Source of the DNA: an uncultured Alphaproteobacteria bacterium
GTDB taxonomy: Bacteria > Pseudomonadota > Alphaproteobacteria > RF32 > CAG-239
Assembly (NCBI GenBank): GCA_910585375.1
Contig: CAJUCZ010000003.1
Location: forward strand, 42,836-106,835
Length of the DNA stretch: 64,000 bases
Reading direction: 5' to 3'
Within the stretch, counting starts at the first letter, position 1. The number at the start of each line of letters is the position of its first letter. The notes under the pieces are model-generated. The model was not told where the DNA came from. It saw nothing but the letters and a program-made list of their open reading frames with translations, and did no database searches. A program made the position numbers and the translations under genes. This document shows, in pieces, positions 41,882 through 49,927 of this stretch.

Positions 41882-42439
41882 TTATTTTTTTTGAAGTTTG
41901 GAATACAACTTGTGGCTGCGATAACCATCATAGGCCAAAACAACATCGCGCAAAGTTCCCTCATACACATAACCGGAACGTTCCGCGACCCTTTGCGAAG
42001 CCGTATTGCGAACATCAGCTTCAATCACCAGACGATGAAAACCGTTGGCAAACAAACAATCCTCCACCAGCCGCACCAGCTCGGACACATAACCTTTTCC
42101 GGTTTGTTCCCGATCCAGCAAATATCCGAAATTTGCCGACCCGTTTTTAAAATCAACTTCATGTACACCGCCGGCACCGACCACTTTTCCGCTTGTTCTC
42201 TCCAGCATAACAAAATCAAACGCCGTTTTGTCCTCCCATTGCCGAACAAACATATCCATGGCATTATCAACATCTTCCTCAGACTTTGTAGCATCCACCC
42301 AATACAGAAACTCTCTCAGAAAATCTCGCGAATGTTCAATCAGTTCAAACATTTCCTTGCTGTACTTCCGATGTCTTTTAACCAGCCTGATTTTTTCTCC
42401 GGCCAATTCTTCCGGCATAACGAATTCGTCTTTTTGCAT
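41882..42439 (-). CDS. GNAT family N-acetyltransferase, RimJ/RimL type
   Basis: 185 aa. An acetyl-CoA-dependent N-acetyltransferase. EKIRLVKRHRKYSKEMFELI starts the fold, DFVMLERTSGKVVGAGG is the substrate-side strand, and GYLLDREQTGKGYVSELVRL holds the acetyl-CoA loop (the RxxGxG variant reads QTGKGY). RLVIEADVRNTASQRVAERSG is the usual second helix region. Substrate unknown; ribosomal-protein or antibiotic acetylation are both possible for the RimJ/RimL group. AAGGAGGCC precedes the ATG. Confidence 0.88.
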   Translation of the reverse strand: MQKDEFVMPEELAGEKIRLVKRHRKYSKEMFELIEHSRDFLREFLYWVDATKSEEDVDNAMDMFVRQWEDKTAFDFVMLERTSGKVVGAGGVHEVDFKNGSANFGYLLDREQTGKGYVSELVRLVEDCLFANGFHRLVIEADVRNTASQRVAERSGYVYEGTLRDVVLAYDGYRSHKLYSKLQKK

Positions 42440-42483
42440 TTTCGGCCTCCTTGCAAAAGGATAACAAATAAATAGCCAAAGTA

Positions 42484-42510
42484 AAGAAAAACCGGAAAAA
42501 TTTTCCGGTT
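42484..42510 (-). terminator. Terminator of the second GNAT gene
   Basis: On the minus strand AACCGGAAAA and TTTTCCGGTT pair almost without a loop, followed by TTTCTTTAC. Confidence 0.85.
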
Positions 42511-42515
42511 ATTAA

Positions 42516-43112
42516 CTAATCATTATTTGCCGAAACCATTCTTTTGCAGGACATCAAGATACCGATCTTTTGTTTTTTCAACACGTTCCAGCTTTCTTTT
42601 TCCCATTCATCTTCTCTGGCATTTAAAACTTCCGGATGCATGGTGATTGTAACGGCATGAGGATTTTGCGGCAGCCGGCGCATAATCGGAATCAAAATCA
42701 TTCCGTTCTGCTCGGCCTGCGGCGCCCCTTCTACCGGTTGATAACCACAGGCTTTCCAGCGGCTCAACAGTTCTTTTTTACACTCGCCGTAAACAGTCTT
42801 AAAGCCTTTGCGGCTGACAAAATCAAACCCTTTGTTCATAATCCTGTCCGCCAAATCGGTTTTCCGAAACTCTTTCAAAACCGCCATCCGTTCAAACTTT
42901 ACAAAATCGGAAAAATAACGGATACGCATTGTACCGGCCGGCTTTCCGTCAACCTTGGCCAAAATATGCGTTGCGCAATAATCATTGCCGTCAAACTCTT
43001 TTTCTGCGGGGATATGATGCTCCTGAACAAAAACGCTCTGACGAACTTGCTTTATACCGGCAAAATCATCATCACTTCTGACAATCAGTATTTCAATATT
43101 ACTTTCAATCAT
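42516..43112 (-). CDS. GNAT family N-acetyltransferase
   Basis: 198 aa. The sequence IKQVRQSVFVQEHHIPAEKE and THILAKVDGKPAGTMRIRYF match the GNAT subset that resembles N-acylhomoserine lactone synthase folds and alphaproteobacterial acetyltransferases. FERMAVLKEFRKTDLADRIM carries the acetyl-CoA-binding region, with the pyrophosphate loop degenerate. The C-terminal 60 residues (after MRRLPQNP) are extra. No clear Shine-Dalgarno is seen before the ATG. Whether it is an active enzyme is uncertain. It is divergent from the LysR-like gene at 43209. Confidence 0.75.
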   Translation of the reverse strand: MIESNIEILIVRSDDDFAGIKQVRQSVFVQEHHIPAEKEFDGNDYCATHILAKVDGKPAGTMRIRYFSDFVKFERMAVLKEFRKTDLADRIMNKGFDFVSRKGFKTVYGECKKELLSRWKACGYQPVEGAPQAEQNGMILIPIMRRLPQNPHAVTITMHPEVLNAREDEWEKESWNVLKKQKIGILMSCKRMVSANND

Positions 43113-43208
43113 AAGGGAGCAAATATATTGACTTCTTCTAAATTAAAAGATACTAATTTTATAAGAGTATCATATATTTTGAGTCACAATAAAATAAGAT
43201 TTTAAAAA

Positions 43209-43766
43209 ATGACAATAAAAGCCAACCTTACGCTCATCCGCCGCCTGCTTTACTTTTATGCCGTTATAGAAAACGGTCAGATCAACGCTACAGCCGAAAA
43301 AAACGGCATTAAAGCCGCTAATCTGAGTAAAATTTTGAAAGAATTGGAAGAAGACATCGGCGCCCCGTTGCTGGAACGCAGCAACCAGGGCATCCGTCCG
43401 ACAGTCCTCGGACAAAAAATTTATCTTTTGAGCAAAGAGCTTTCCCGACACGTCATTGCTCTGTTGGACCAAACCGCCGGACATAATGCCGAAGCTGAGG
43501 TTTCATTTTATTTTCCGGCAAATTTTCAACTAAACAATATTGAAGAATTTCAAACCCGTTACCCCGGTATCATTCTCTCTGAAAAAAAGTACCCCGAAGC
43601 CGATGTTATCGTCAGTTATGAAGAGCCTCCGGCCAATTCCGAACGTATCATTGTCAAAAACGACATCGGAAGTTCCATCCGCCAAACAATCTGGGTCAGC
43701 TGCTGTCAGGATTCCGAAGCCGCTGCAGTTTTTGCCGAATTTATAAATGTTGCGCTGCATCTTTAA
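43209..43766 (+). CDS. LysR-like regulator, short or degenerate
   Basis: 185 aa. The N-terminal winged helix-turn-helix is recognisable (LLYFYAVIENGQINATAEKN, then NLSKILKELEEDIGAPLLER and GIRPTVLGQKIYL), like the DNA-binding domain of LysR proteins. The effector domain is only about 95 residues (usual about 200) and covers just EFQTRYPGIILSEKKYPEADVIVSYEEPP and a short tail. It may be a truncated remnant or a DNA-binding-only regulator. Its 3' end overlaps the convergent LysR gene by 26 bases. Confidence 0.7.
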   Translation: MTIKANLTLIRRLLYFYAVIENGQINATAEKNGIKAANLSKILKELEEDIGAPLLERSNQGIRPTVLGQKIYLLSKELSRHVIALLDQTAGHNAEAEVSFYFPANFQLNNIEEFQTRYPGIILSEKKYPEADVIVSYEEPPANSERIIVKNDIGSSIRQTIWVSCCQDSEAAAVFAEFINVALHL

Positions 43767-44622
43767 TATATTTGACCAAAGCCTGCACTGCCGGCTGTTT
43801 TTTCAAATCACGCCGCGTCACAATCCAAAATTTGTGTTTAAACTCCGAACCGATTTTCTCCAAAGCGATCAGATCCTTTTCCTTTTTAGCCGTTCCAAGC
43901 GGATGCAGCCCGATTCCGATACCGTCTTTTGTCAGACGCAATAACATGGACGAAGAATTGGTCGATGCCGCAATGTGTTTGGCTTTTTCTAAAAAAATCC
44001 GGTATTTTTCCCACACTTGTGCATAATTGTCCCTCGTACATATCTTGTGATTTTGTTGTATATCTTCCAAACTTTTAGGATAGCCGTAACGTTCAAGATA
44101 GCTTTTTGAAGCAAACAAACCAAATTTCAGACAATATTCGGCAGCTGAAAAAATATCATTTTTCTCCGGTTTTTCATACACTATCGCCATATCGACATCG
44201 CTTGCCAGCACGGGAACTTCAAGAGAACAAGAAATACTGATATGCACATCCGGATACTTTAAATAAAAATCCGGCAGACATGAAGACACATAACCGGCAC
44301 CTAACCCGTCACTTGTCCAAAGATGAATATCTCCCGTAATATCATTGGGATTCATTTTAAAGGTATTCACCTTATGCAAAATCCGGTCAATATCACAACT
44401 AAGTTCATACATACTTTGACCGGCCTCATTAGCCTGCACACCGTTATAAACCCGGTTAAACAAAGGTACGCCGCAATAATCCTCAAACTCTTTCATGCAT
44501 TTTGAGAAATTAGATTGCTTCATTCCGTTAAGTTCCGCCGCCTTGGTAATGGAATTATATTTAACGGCCTCACCAAAGCATAACAAATTTTTAACAATAA
44601 ACGTTTTTTCTTTGATAACCAT
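43741..44622 (-). CDS. LysR-family transcriptional regulator
   Basis: 293 aa, full length. The wHTH is LLCFGEAVKYNSITKAAELN, then QSNFSKCMKEFEDYCGVPLF, with the usual N-terminal order. The effector-binding domain follows from about 92 (GDIHLWTSDGLGAGYVSSCL, FYLKYPDVHISISC and VDMAIVYEKPEKND). Inducer unknown. Both this protein and the short LysR-like gene it overlaps tail to tail end in similar short helices (AALHL/AAQHL type), probably a coincidence of the overlap. Confidence 0.85.
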   Translation of the reverse strand: MVIKEKTFIVKNLLCFGEAVKYNSITKAAELNGMKQSNFSKCMKEFEDYCGVPLFNRVYNGVQANEAGQSMYELSCDIDRILHKVNTFKMNPNDITGDIHLWTSDGLGAGYVSSCLPDFYLKYPDVHISISCSLEVPVLASDVDMAIVYEKPEKNDIFSAAEYCLKFGLFASKSYLERYGYPKSLEDIQQNHKICTRDNYAQVWEKYRIFLEKAKHIAASTNSSSMLLRLTKDGIGIGLHPLGTAKKEKDLIALEKIGSEFKHKFWIVTRRDLKKQPAVQALVKYIKDAAQHL

Positions 44623-44725
44623 TGAATTGCTTATGAATTAAAATTAAAGACATAACTTTACATATGAATAATATTTCATATACAAGATAAAAACACAACA
44701 GAAATCTTAGCGTTACTTCCAAAAA

Positions 44726-45079
44726 TTATTTTTTAGCACTGAAATGTTTGGATAACAAGTTCAACTGGTCAATCACATATCCGAGCAGGCGGTCATCCAT
44801 ACTGCGTATTTTCTCCATAATAATATTTTCGTCTTCCAATCGGCGAATAGACTTGTGAACGGAAAATCCTTCCCCCATCATCTCGTCTATACTCACATGA
44901 AAACGCTTTGCTATTTTAAAAACCATCAGCAAATCAGGCACAACCAGTCCGCGTTCCAAATTAGAAATCGTACGCCAGCTGACATCACAAATTGCAGCCA
45001 GCTCTTCCTGCGTCAGTCCGGCATTCTCACGCATGGATCTGACTTTAATACCCAGAAATTTTTTTATATCATCTTTCAT
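44726..45079 (-). CDS. XRE-family transcriptional regulator
   Basis: 117 aa from the ATG at 45079. A Cro/CI-type helix-turn-helix lies at about 10-65: IKVRSMRENAGLTQEELAAI, then CDVSWRTISNLERGLVVPDL and the FKIAKRFHVSIDEMM segment that closes the domain. The C-terminal 50 residues form a helical, probably dimerising tail. A TTG 84 bases upstream could extend it but lacks support. It is divergent from a 66-aa gene with a good Shine-Dalgarno and could control it. It resembles phage or toxin-antitoxin style regulators, yet no partner toxin is clear. Confidence 0.82.
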   Translation of the reverse strand: MKDDIKKFLGIKVRSMRENAGLTQEELAAICDVSWRTISNLERGLVVPDLLMVFKIAKRFHVSIDEMMGEGFSVHKSIRRLEDENIIMEKIRSMDDRLLGYVIDQLNLLSKHFSAKK

Positions 45080-45184
45080 ACCAATTTTATACTCTGAAAC
45101 AGATTGTATATCCACAAAACAAATTTCATAAAGAATGGATAACAAACAATCTTTTACATCCAACCATTATTTAAGGAAAAAAAT

Positions 45185-45385
45185 ATGAGTAAAAATACGG
45201 AGTTCAACATATACCTAAACAAAAGTATAGGATATATTCAAAAAAACCTTTTACAAAAGAAACATCTGCGCAAAATCTTAACACCGGAAATTTATGAGCT
45301 TTTGGAATCTTACTTCACACTCTCCCCCTTGCAGCGTAACTATATTCGCAAAAGCATCAAAAATCTGAAAAAACATGACTTATAA
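45185..45385 (+). CDS. Small basic protein, unknown
   Basis: 66 aa, no recognised domain. Helical and lysine-rich (KSIGYIQKNLLQKKHLRKIL, then YIRKSIKNLKKHDL). AAGGAAAAAAAT precedes the ATG. It sits 105 bases from the divergent XRE regulator, an arrangement that could reflect regulator-and-target or an antitoxin-like pair. A hairpin follows. Confidence 0.6.
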   Translation: MSKNTEFNIYLNKSIGYIQKNLLQKKHLRKILTPEIYELLESYFTLSPLQRNYIRKSIKNLKKHDL

Positions 45386-45393
45386 ATTTCACC

Positions 45394-45417
45394 GCTCCTC
45401 TCCCGCCGGAGAGGAGC
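45394..45417 (+). terminator. Strong hairpin before the beta-lactamase gene
   Basis: GCTCCTCTCC pairs perfectly with GGAGAGGAGC across CGCC; the following T-run is weak (TTCTTTCTAC). It may terminate the 66-aa gene or act as a leader structure for the beta-lactamase gene 80 bases on. Confidence 0.65.
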
Positions 45418-45498
45418 TTCTTTCTACGGAATTGACATTAAAACCGCTTCTTCATATACTGCCCAAACCTGTTTTATTAATCTCTGAGGCAACAAAAC

Positions 45499-46317
45499 AT
45501 GAAAAAAATCCGATTTATTCTTTGTATTCTTTTTTTGCTCTCATGCAGCAAAACGGAAGTAACGGAAGTTGACCTCTCGCCATATTTCCAAGGTATCGGC
45601 GGCACCGCGGTTTTTTATCAACCGACAACAGGACAATACAAAATTCACAACCTCAGCCTGAGCGGACAAAGATCTTCCCCCTGCTCCACGTTCAAAATCA
45701 TCTCGGCCGGTCTGGCATTGTCCGAAAATCTGATAAACAAAGGACATTCAAAAATAAAATGGAACAAAAAACATTATGATATGCAGACATGGAACAAAGA
45801 TATGACCTTAAAAGAGGCCTTCCGAACCTCTTGCGTCTGGTACTTCCGCAATCTTATCAACCGGCTTCCGCAGGCAAAAATCCAAGCGGCGTTAAACCGG
45901 CTTGAATACGGAAATAAAGATATTTCCGATTGGAAAGGCAACTTGAATGCCAATGCCGAACATCCTGAACTAAAAGGCTTTTGGATAGAATCATCCTTAC
46001 AGATTTCCCCCGTGGAACAAGTCCGTTCTTTGGCCAAACTCTTTTCATCCCCTTCACCAACGGCAGCAACATTAAAAGAATTGATGCAAACAACAGAGAC
46101 GCCTGTCAAAATTTATGGTAAGACAGGCCTCGGCATCAAAGATAACAAGGTTCACACGGCATGGTTTGTCGGATTTTTTGAGCAAAACAACCGCCCCGTC
46201 TATTTTGCCGTCCGTTTGGCTGATGAAGATAACCCTCTTCCCGATTATCGGCACAAGGCCAGCCAATACGCCAGACAAATCGCCATAGACATCATCTCAA
46301 ACGCCCGTTTATTTTAA
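45499..46317 (+). CDS. Class D beta-lactamase, lipoprotein type
   Basis: Probable serine beta-lactamase of class D. 272 aa. The signal peptide ends in lipobox LLSC (Cys16), suggesting an outer-membrane lipoprotein. All class D motifs are present and in order: STFK at 63-66 (nucleophile and carbamylated Lys), SCV at 111-113, YGN at 137-139, WIESSLQIS at 162-170 and KTG at 208-210 with AWFVGF following. The size and the YGN motif fit OXA enzymes rather than a penicillin-binding protein. The match to any named OXA cannot be judged here; it is likely intrinsic, because the neighbours show no mobile genes. Resistance is inferred, not shown. Confidence 0.93.
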   Translation: MKKIRFILCILFLLSCSKTEVTEVDLSPYFQGIGGTAVFYQPTTGQYKIHNLSLSGQRSSPCSTFKIISAGLALSENLINKGHSKIKWNKKHYDMQTWNKDMTLKEAFRTSCVWYFRNLINRLPQAKIQAALNRLEYGNKDISDWKGNLNANAEHPELKGFWIESSLQISPVEQVRSLAKLFSSPSPTAATLKELMQTTETPVKIYGKTGLGIKDNKVHTAWFVGFFEQNNRPVYFAVRLADEDNPLPDYRHKASQYARQIAIDIISNARLF

Positions 46318-46412
46318 CAGCATATAGCCTTGCCGCATTTCAAAACAAAAAAGCCCGTCTTTGAACAAGACGGGTACTGCATACACAAACCGTTACCGTT
46401 CGTCTGTTTTAA

Positions 46413-47654
46413 TCAGTCCAGCGTAACCGTTTTCATTGAACGGCGCCAGTTTGCAAATGCGTCAATCTTGCTTCTGTCTGACCGCCTCATTTGCTGCTCA
46501 AGACGATATCCGGTAATAACCGCCCGCGCAAATTCGCATTTCTGCCGCAGGGTATCCGCCGCCAGATTTTGAATAGCCGGCAAAGGAACAAAATCAGCAA
46601 CTTTCTGCCGACATGAATTTATAACCGCATTTTTCAAAATGTTATTGGCAAACTTCTGCAGCTGCAAAGCTCCCTTGCTCATGTTTTCGACCGGCTCGAA
46701 CCCCATAAATTCATGCTCGCCGATTTCTTTGCGTTCATTGCCGCCTTTCCGGCCCTCAAAAATTTCCTCTAAGCGCGACTCTTTCATCTCTCGGGCAGGA
46801 TTACCCTCCACCCCGGCTTTATCTATCTGAGAACACGCCAGCGTCCGCCCCCAGTTTTTGGTTTGATAGCAAACGCCAAAATCTTTTCGCTCCATCAGCA
46901 ACCATTCTTTAAGACAGTGATTATACCGGTTGTGCCAGTCCTGTGCTGATTCTATGGCAATAAAACGCAGCTCGGATTTATGCTTGGGACAATCCGGATT
47001 ATAGTTTAAGACTAAGAACTGTGATTTAAGCTGCTTCTGCTCTTCTGCCGAATAACCGAGCTCCGCCGTTTTTTGAGACATCATTTTTTCCAACTGCATG
47101 GCAACATAACCGCCATGACAATGTGTAACCAGATTCAAACGGCGGATATTGTACAAAGCCTGTCTGACATCCAAACGTTTCCGCCCGCCGTTTTGAGCAA
47201 TACGCGGCAGCACCGCCGCGTCAAAAATATCTTTGACATAAGCAGGATTAAAAGTTTCTTCGCGGCAATACTCGGGAACATCATTCTGTACCGCGGCCAA
47301 ATACTCGGGCCAATAAGCCTCATAATACATACCCTCCCTGGCCTTTTTATCCCAATGATATTTGCCGAAATCGCAAACGGCCACACACACACGCACATTT
47401 TCAGCAGCCGTTTCAGAAATATTTTTTATAAAACTATCCGTTTTTTTCAGCATACCGTTATAACCGCGCAAAAATACACCTTCTCCGCCCGTTCCAGCCA
47501 AAACCAAAACACAGACCTCTTCAGGCGCTACAGCCTCCGCAGCCGTTATGCGATATGGCGCCTCTTCAGATGCAGCGCAACGTTCTGCCAAAAAAGCAAA
47601 ACTCTTACCCTGACGCTTTTCTCTGCATTCAACAATATAATCTTCAATATTCAT
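46413..47654 (-). CDS. Unknown protein with hydrolase-like elbow
   Basis: 413 aa from the ATG at 47654 (GGGGCGATTT upstream). Not recognised. The N-terminal part has a Val/Leu-rich strand followed by a Gly loop (EVCVLVLAGTGGEGVFLRGYNG), and residues near 173 read VTHCHGGYVAMQL, which looks like an alpha/beta-hydrolase nucleophile elbow with Cys in place of Ser. C-terminal half is charged and helical. No signal peptide is evident. It could be a cytosolic cysteine hydrolase, a degenerate esterase or unrelated. Codon composition is like that of the neighbours. Confidence 0.65.
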   Translation of the reverse strand: MNIEDYIVECREKRQGKSFAFLAERCAASEEAPYRITAAEAVAPEEVCVLVLAGTGGEGVFLRGYNGMLKKTDSFIKNISETAAENVRVCVAVCDFGKYHWDKKAREGMYYEAYWPEYLAAVQNDVPEYCREETFNPAYVKDIFDAAVLPRIAQNGGRKRLDVRQALYNIRRLNLVTHCHGGYVAMQLEKMMSQKTAELGYSAEEQKQLKSQFLVLNYNPDCPKHKSELRFIAIESAQDWHNRYNHCLKEWLLMERKDFGVCYQTKNWGRTLACSQIDKAGVEGNPAREMKESRLEEIFEGRKGGNERKEIGEHEFMGFEPVENMSKGALQLQKFANNILKNAVINSCRQKVADFVPLPAIQNLAADTLRQKCEFARAVITGYRLEQQMRRSDRSKIDAFANWRRSMKTVTLD

Positions 47655-47802
47655 AAATCGCCCCATCAACAAATTTTGCCAAAATAATACAAAATAAAAA
47701 TATATTTGTCAATAGACTTAAATAAATCAGCTTACCTGTCAACCTGACAACTTGCTTTTTAATAACCAATAAGTTAAAATCAAACAAAAAAGGACAACAA
47801 TA

Positions 47803-48390
47803 ATGCAAGACATCATAAACGGCCGCTGCGGCTGGTGCGGAACAGACGAATTATATATCAAATATCATGATGAGGAATGGGGAAAACTGGTAACCGATGA
47901 CCGGACATTGTTCGAATTTCTGATATTGGAAAGCGCACAAGCCGGATTAAACTGGCTGACAATTCTCAAAAAACGGGAAGGATACCGTCAGGCTTTTTCT
48001 AATTTTAATGCCGGCCGAGTGGCGCAAATGACAGAAAAAGACATTGAAAGATTAATGCAGTTTGACGGTATTGTAAAAAACCGGCTGAAAATAAAATCAG
48101 CCATATCCAATGCCCGCCTTTTTCTTGCCGTTCAACAAGAATTTGGCAGTTTTTACAATTATATCCTTTCATTTTTTCCTGACCAAAAAACGATTGTCCA
48201 CCGTTTCGAAACCTTAGCGGAAGTCCCCGTGTCTTCTCCGGAATCCGATGCAATCAGCAAAGACATGAGAAAACGCGGCTTCAAATTTTTCGGCACGACA
48301 ATCTGCTATGCCTACCTGCAGGCCACCGGCTTTGTCAACGATCACCTGACAAACTGTATCTGCCATACAACAAACACAAAAAAAGAGTGA
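47803..48390 (+). CDS. tag: DNA-3-methyladenine glycosylase I
   Basis: Removes 3-methyladenine from alkylated DNA. 195 aa. CGWCGTDELYIKYHDEEWG (zinc Cys and His residues) is the Tag N-terminus. FEFLILESAQAGLNWLTIL and RMRKRGFKFFGTTICYAYLQ-like KDMRKRGFKFFGTTICYAYL match the helix-hairpin-helix glycosylase fold. The zinc ligands close in NCICHTTN at the C-terminus. It has AAAGGACAACAA before the ATG and a terminator shared with the convergent lipoprotein gene. Confidence 0.95.
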   Translation: MQDIINGRCGWCGTDELYIKYHDEEWGKLVTDDRTLFEFLILESAQAGLNWLTILKKREGYRQAFSNFNAGRVAQMTEKDIERLMQFDGIVKNRLKIKSAISNARLFLAVQQEFGSFYNYILSFFPDQKTIVHRFETLAEVPVSSPESDAISKDMRKRGFKFFGTTICYAYLQATGFVNDHLTNCICHTTNTKKE

Positions 48391-48412
48391 GGAAAGAACC
48401 TCACTCTCTATT
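48386..48412. terminator. Bidirectional terminator of tag and the small lipoprotein
   Basis: AGAGTGAGG-AAAGAA-CCTCACTCT between the convergent genes. A-rich sequence precedes and T-rich sequence follows on either strand. Confidence 0.85.
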
Positions 48413-48716
48413 ATTGAGCCTCGTTTTGGAAACGGATCTCAATAATTTTTTTACCGGAATACACCACAGTATCTCCTTCTCGGAGGAAGAAGAAATCATC
48501 TGGTGTGTCTCCAGGAATATCTATTAACTTCCTGAAGATTTTTCCATCATTGAGCCGAACAGAATACTGTCCGGTATACTTTCCATCGGCTTTAAAAACC
48601 CGATGAACAACCGTACTCTTCGTTGCCGGCACTTCTTGAGCTATGCCAGATGCATCTGCTCCAGCACAAGAAGATAAAGCAACTAAAGAAATCACAGCAA
48701 AAAATATATTTTTCAT
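48411..48716 (-). CDS. Small lipoprotein, unknown
   Basis: 101 aa from the ATG at 48716. The signal peptide ends in lipobox LSSC (about 14-17). The mature domain contains KSTVVHRVFKADGKYTGQYS, GKIFRKLIDIPG and GDTVVYSGKKIIEI, a small beta-rich fold. It has no recognised family. Transcription is convergent with tag. It might be a periplasmic inhibitor or an outer-membrane accessory protein, but there is no evidence for either. Confidence 0.65.
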   Translation of the reverse strand: MKNIFFAVISLVALSSCAGADASGIAQEVPATKSTVVHRVFKADGKYTGQYSVRLNDGKIFRKLIDIPGDTPDDFFFLREGDTVVYSGKKIIEIRFQNEAQ

Positions 48717-49042
48717 ATCCAAATCAGGTTTGTTTACAGAGGGTGTATCCTTTAATACGTCCTGTTCCCTCTTTTGTTAATTAATAAAAAATTCTATATA
48801 AAGCAAAAGAGATTACAGAAAAAAATACATCTTACAACGAAAACCCGTCCAGACAAATTTTTACACAATAATACTCTTAATACTTAATATACATTATTAA
48901 TATACCATAATTTTGAACTCGACGCAATACAATTTTTTTACAAAACTAGACTAATAGCTCCAATAAAAACACATTCTTCTGCCTTTAATTAATAACAAAT
49001 ACCATTCTCACCCTTTCGCATTAAAAGTTCAATTCTGCTCAT
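48717..49042. other. AT-rich intergenic region, nothing recognised
   Basis: About 325 bases of very AT-rich DNA without a credible gene, repeat or RNA. A possible promoter for the lipoprotein gene lies in its left part. It ends at the terminator of the gene at 49102. Confidence 0.5.
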
Positions 49043-49073
49043 AAAAAGACTCTCCGCAAGGGAGAGTTTTTTA
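49043..49073 (-). terminator. Terminator of the gene at 49102-49497
   Basis: On the minus strand ACTCTCC-CTTGC-GGAGAGT followed by CTTTTTAT. The core ACTCTCCGCAAGGGAGAG is identical to the hairpin downstream of the tRNA at 49663. Confidence 0.85.
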
Positions 49074-49101
49074 CGATGGAGCTTGGCTGACAATTCATAA
49101 A

Positions 49102-49497
49102 CTAAATTACTGTCTCCAACCACCGTTCAACATATATATAACGTTCAGCCAAAAGATTGGGAAAACGCTTAGCAACATAATCTCTGTACAATCCCAGAAT
49201 AACAAACAAAATCAATTTGACACCCTTTGGACAATCTGACGCATTGTAAAACTTATCGAAAAAGACAACGACATTTATCTGGGCATACGCTTGGGCTAAC
49301 TTAGATGACTTATAAAAACAGTCTCTCTCCAAAATGTAAGAGTTCATAATCAATGGAAAACACTTATCTTCCCTGATGACATTCACAATATAATCTAAAT
49401 CAGTTTCATCAAGCTCAATCCCAAACCACTTCGCAAATGGATAAAAAGGAAGCCCCATTGCATGCATAATATCCTTATCATTCAAATTTAGTTTCAT
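49102..49497 (-). CDS. Hypothetical protein
   Basis: 131 aa from the ATG at 49497, not recognised. Aromatic-rich, no signal peptide: MKLNLNDKDIMHAMGLPFYP, WFGIELDETDLDYIVNVIRE and the helical RDYVAKRFPNLLAERYIYVE. A longer open frame continues to 49647 but its first 50 residues come from a tRNA-like and terminator sequence, so the shorter start is preferred; the region before it is AT-only with no Shine-Dalgarno. It lies between two copies of the same terminator hairpin, which suggests insertion or local duplication. Confidence 0.55.
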   Translation of the reverse strand: MKLNLNDKDIMHAMGLPFYPFAKWFGIELDETDLDYIVNVIREDKCFPLIMNSYILERDCFYKSSKLAQAYAQINVVVFFDKFYNASDCPKGVKLILFVILGLYRDYVAKRFPNLLAERYIYVERWLETVI

Positions 49498-49627
49498 ATA
49501 CAATAATTTAAAAGTTACACAATTATTTAATTTTATCGTAAGTATATATAAATCAATAAAAATGTAAAGAATTTTTATATAAACAAGTTCGGCAACTTGT
49601 CGTTGGTTCGAGCAATCACAATTCACC

Positions 49628-49662
49628 ATAAAAAAAACTCTCCGCAAGGGAGAGTTTTTTTA
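49628..49662. terminator. Terminator of the CAU-anticodon tRNA, inside a larger palindrome
   Basis: ACTCTCC-GCAA-GGGAGAGT with A and T runs on both sides, so it can terminate in either direction. It is the centre of an inverted duplication: GTCGTTGGTTCGAG at 49598-49611 on the left mirrors the T-arm region of the tRNA on the right. Confidence 0.85.
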
Positions 49663-49739
49663 TGGTGGGCCCAGATGGACTCGAACCAACGACCAGACCG
49701 TTATGAGCGGCCTGCTCTAACCAACTGAGCTATGGGCCC
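49663..49739 (-). tRNA. tRNA with anticodon CAU, probably tRNA-Ile2 (lysidine type)
   Basis: 77 nt with encoded CCA. The acceptor stem GGGCCCA/TGGGCCC, D arm GCTCAGTTGGTTAGAGC, anticodon stem GGCCG/CGGTC, loop CTCATAA (anticodon CAT), variable TGGTC and T loop TTCGAGT are present. The CAGGC..CTCATAA..TTGGTCG-like pattern resembles E. coli ileX more than elongator tRNA-Met, so lysidine-modified Ile2 is preferred. The T stem has one non-canonical pair. Confidence 0.88.
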
Positions 49740-49878
49740 GTAGTGAGAACCTCAACAGCAAAATAAATATGATATTTTTAAGTTCAAGTCAAGCCGATTT
49801 TTCCAATCGTTCACATTCCCAATAATTTCCCAATCTCTCCACCTCATATTCCCTTTTTCTTCTTCCGCGACTTACTCA

Positions 49879-49915
49879 AAAAAAAACACCCCGAAAAAAC
49901 TTTTCAGGGTGTTGC
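49879..49915 (-). terminator. Terminator of rpoD
   Basis: On the minus strand ACACCCTGAAAAG pairs with a TTTTTTCGGGGTGT arm and is followed by eight T. Confidence 0.9.
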
Positions 49916-49927
49916 CAATTTTCAGCC

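Noticed and set aside
45375..45572. 65-codon frame overlapping the beta-lactamase start
   Set aside because: It crosses a strong hairpin, overlaps a well-supported gene and lacks a ribosome site.
49102..49647. Longer version of the hypothetical gene starting at 49647
   Set aside because: Its first 50 residues are translated from a terminator and tRNA-like inverted repeat, so the ATG at 49497 is used.
49663..49739. Elongator tRNA-Met
   Set aside because: The anticodon is CAT, but the anticodon stem and variable region resemble tRNA-Ile2 of E. coli more closely; still not certain.
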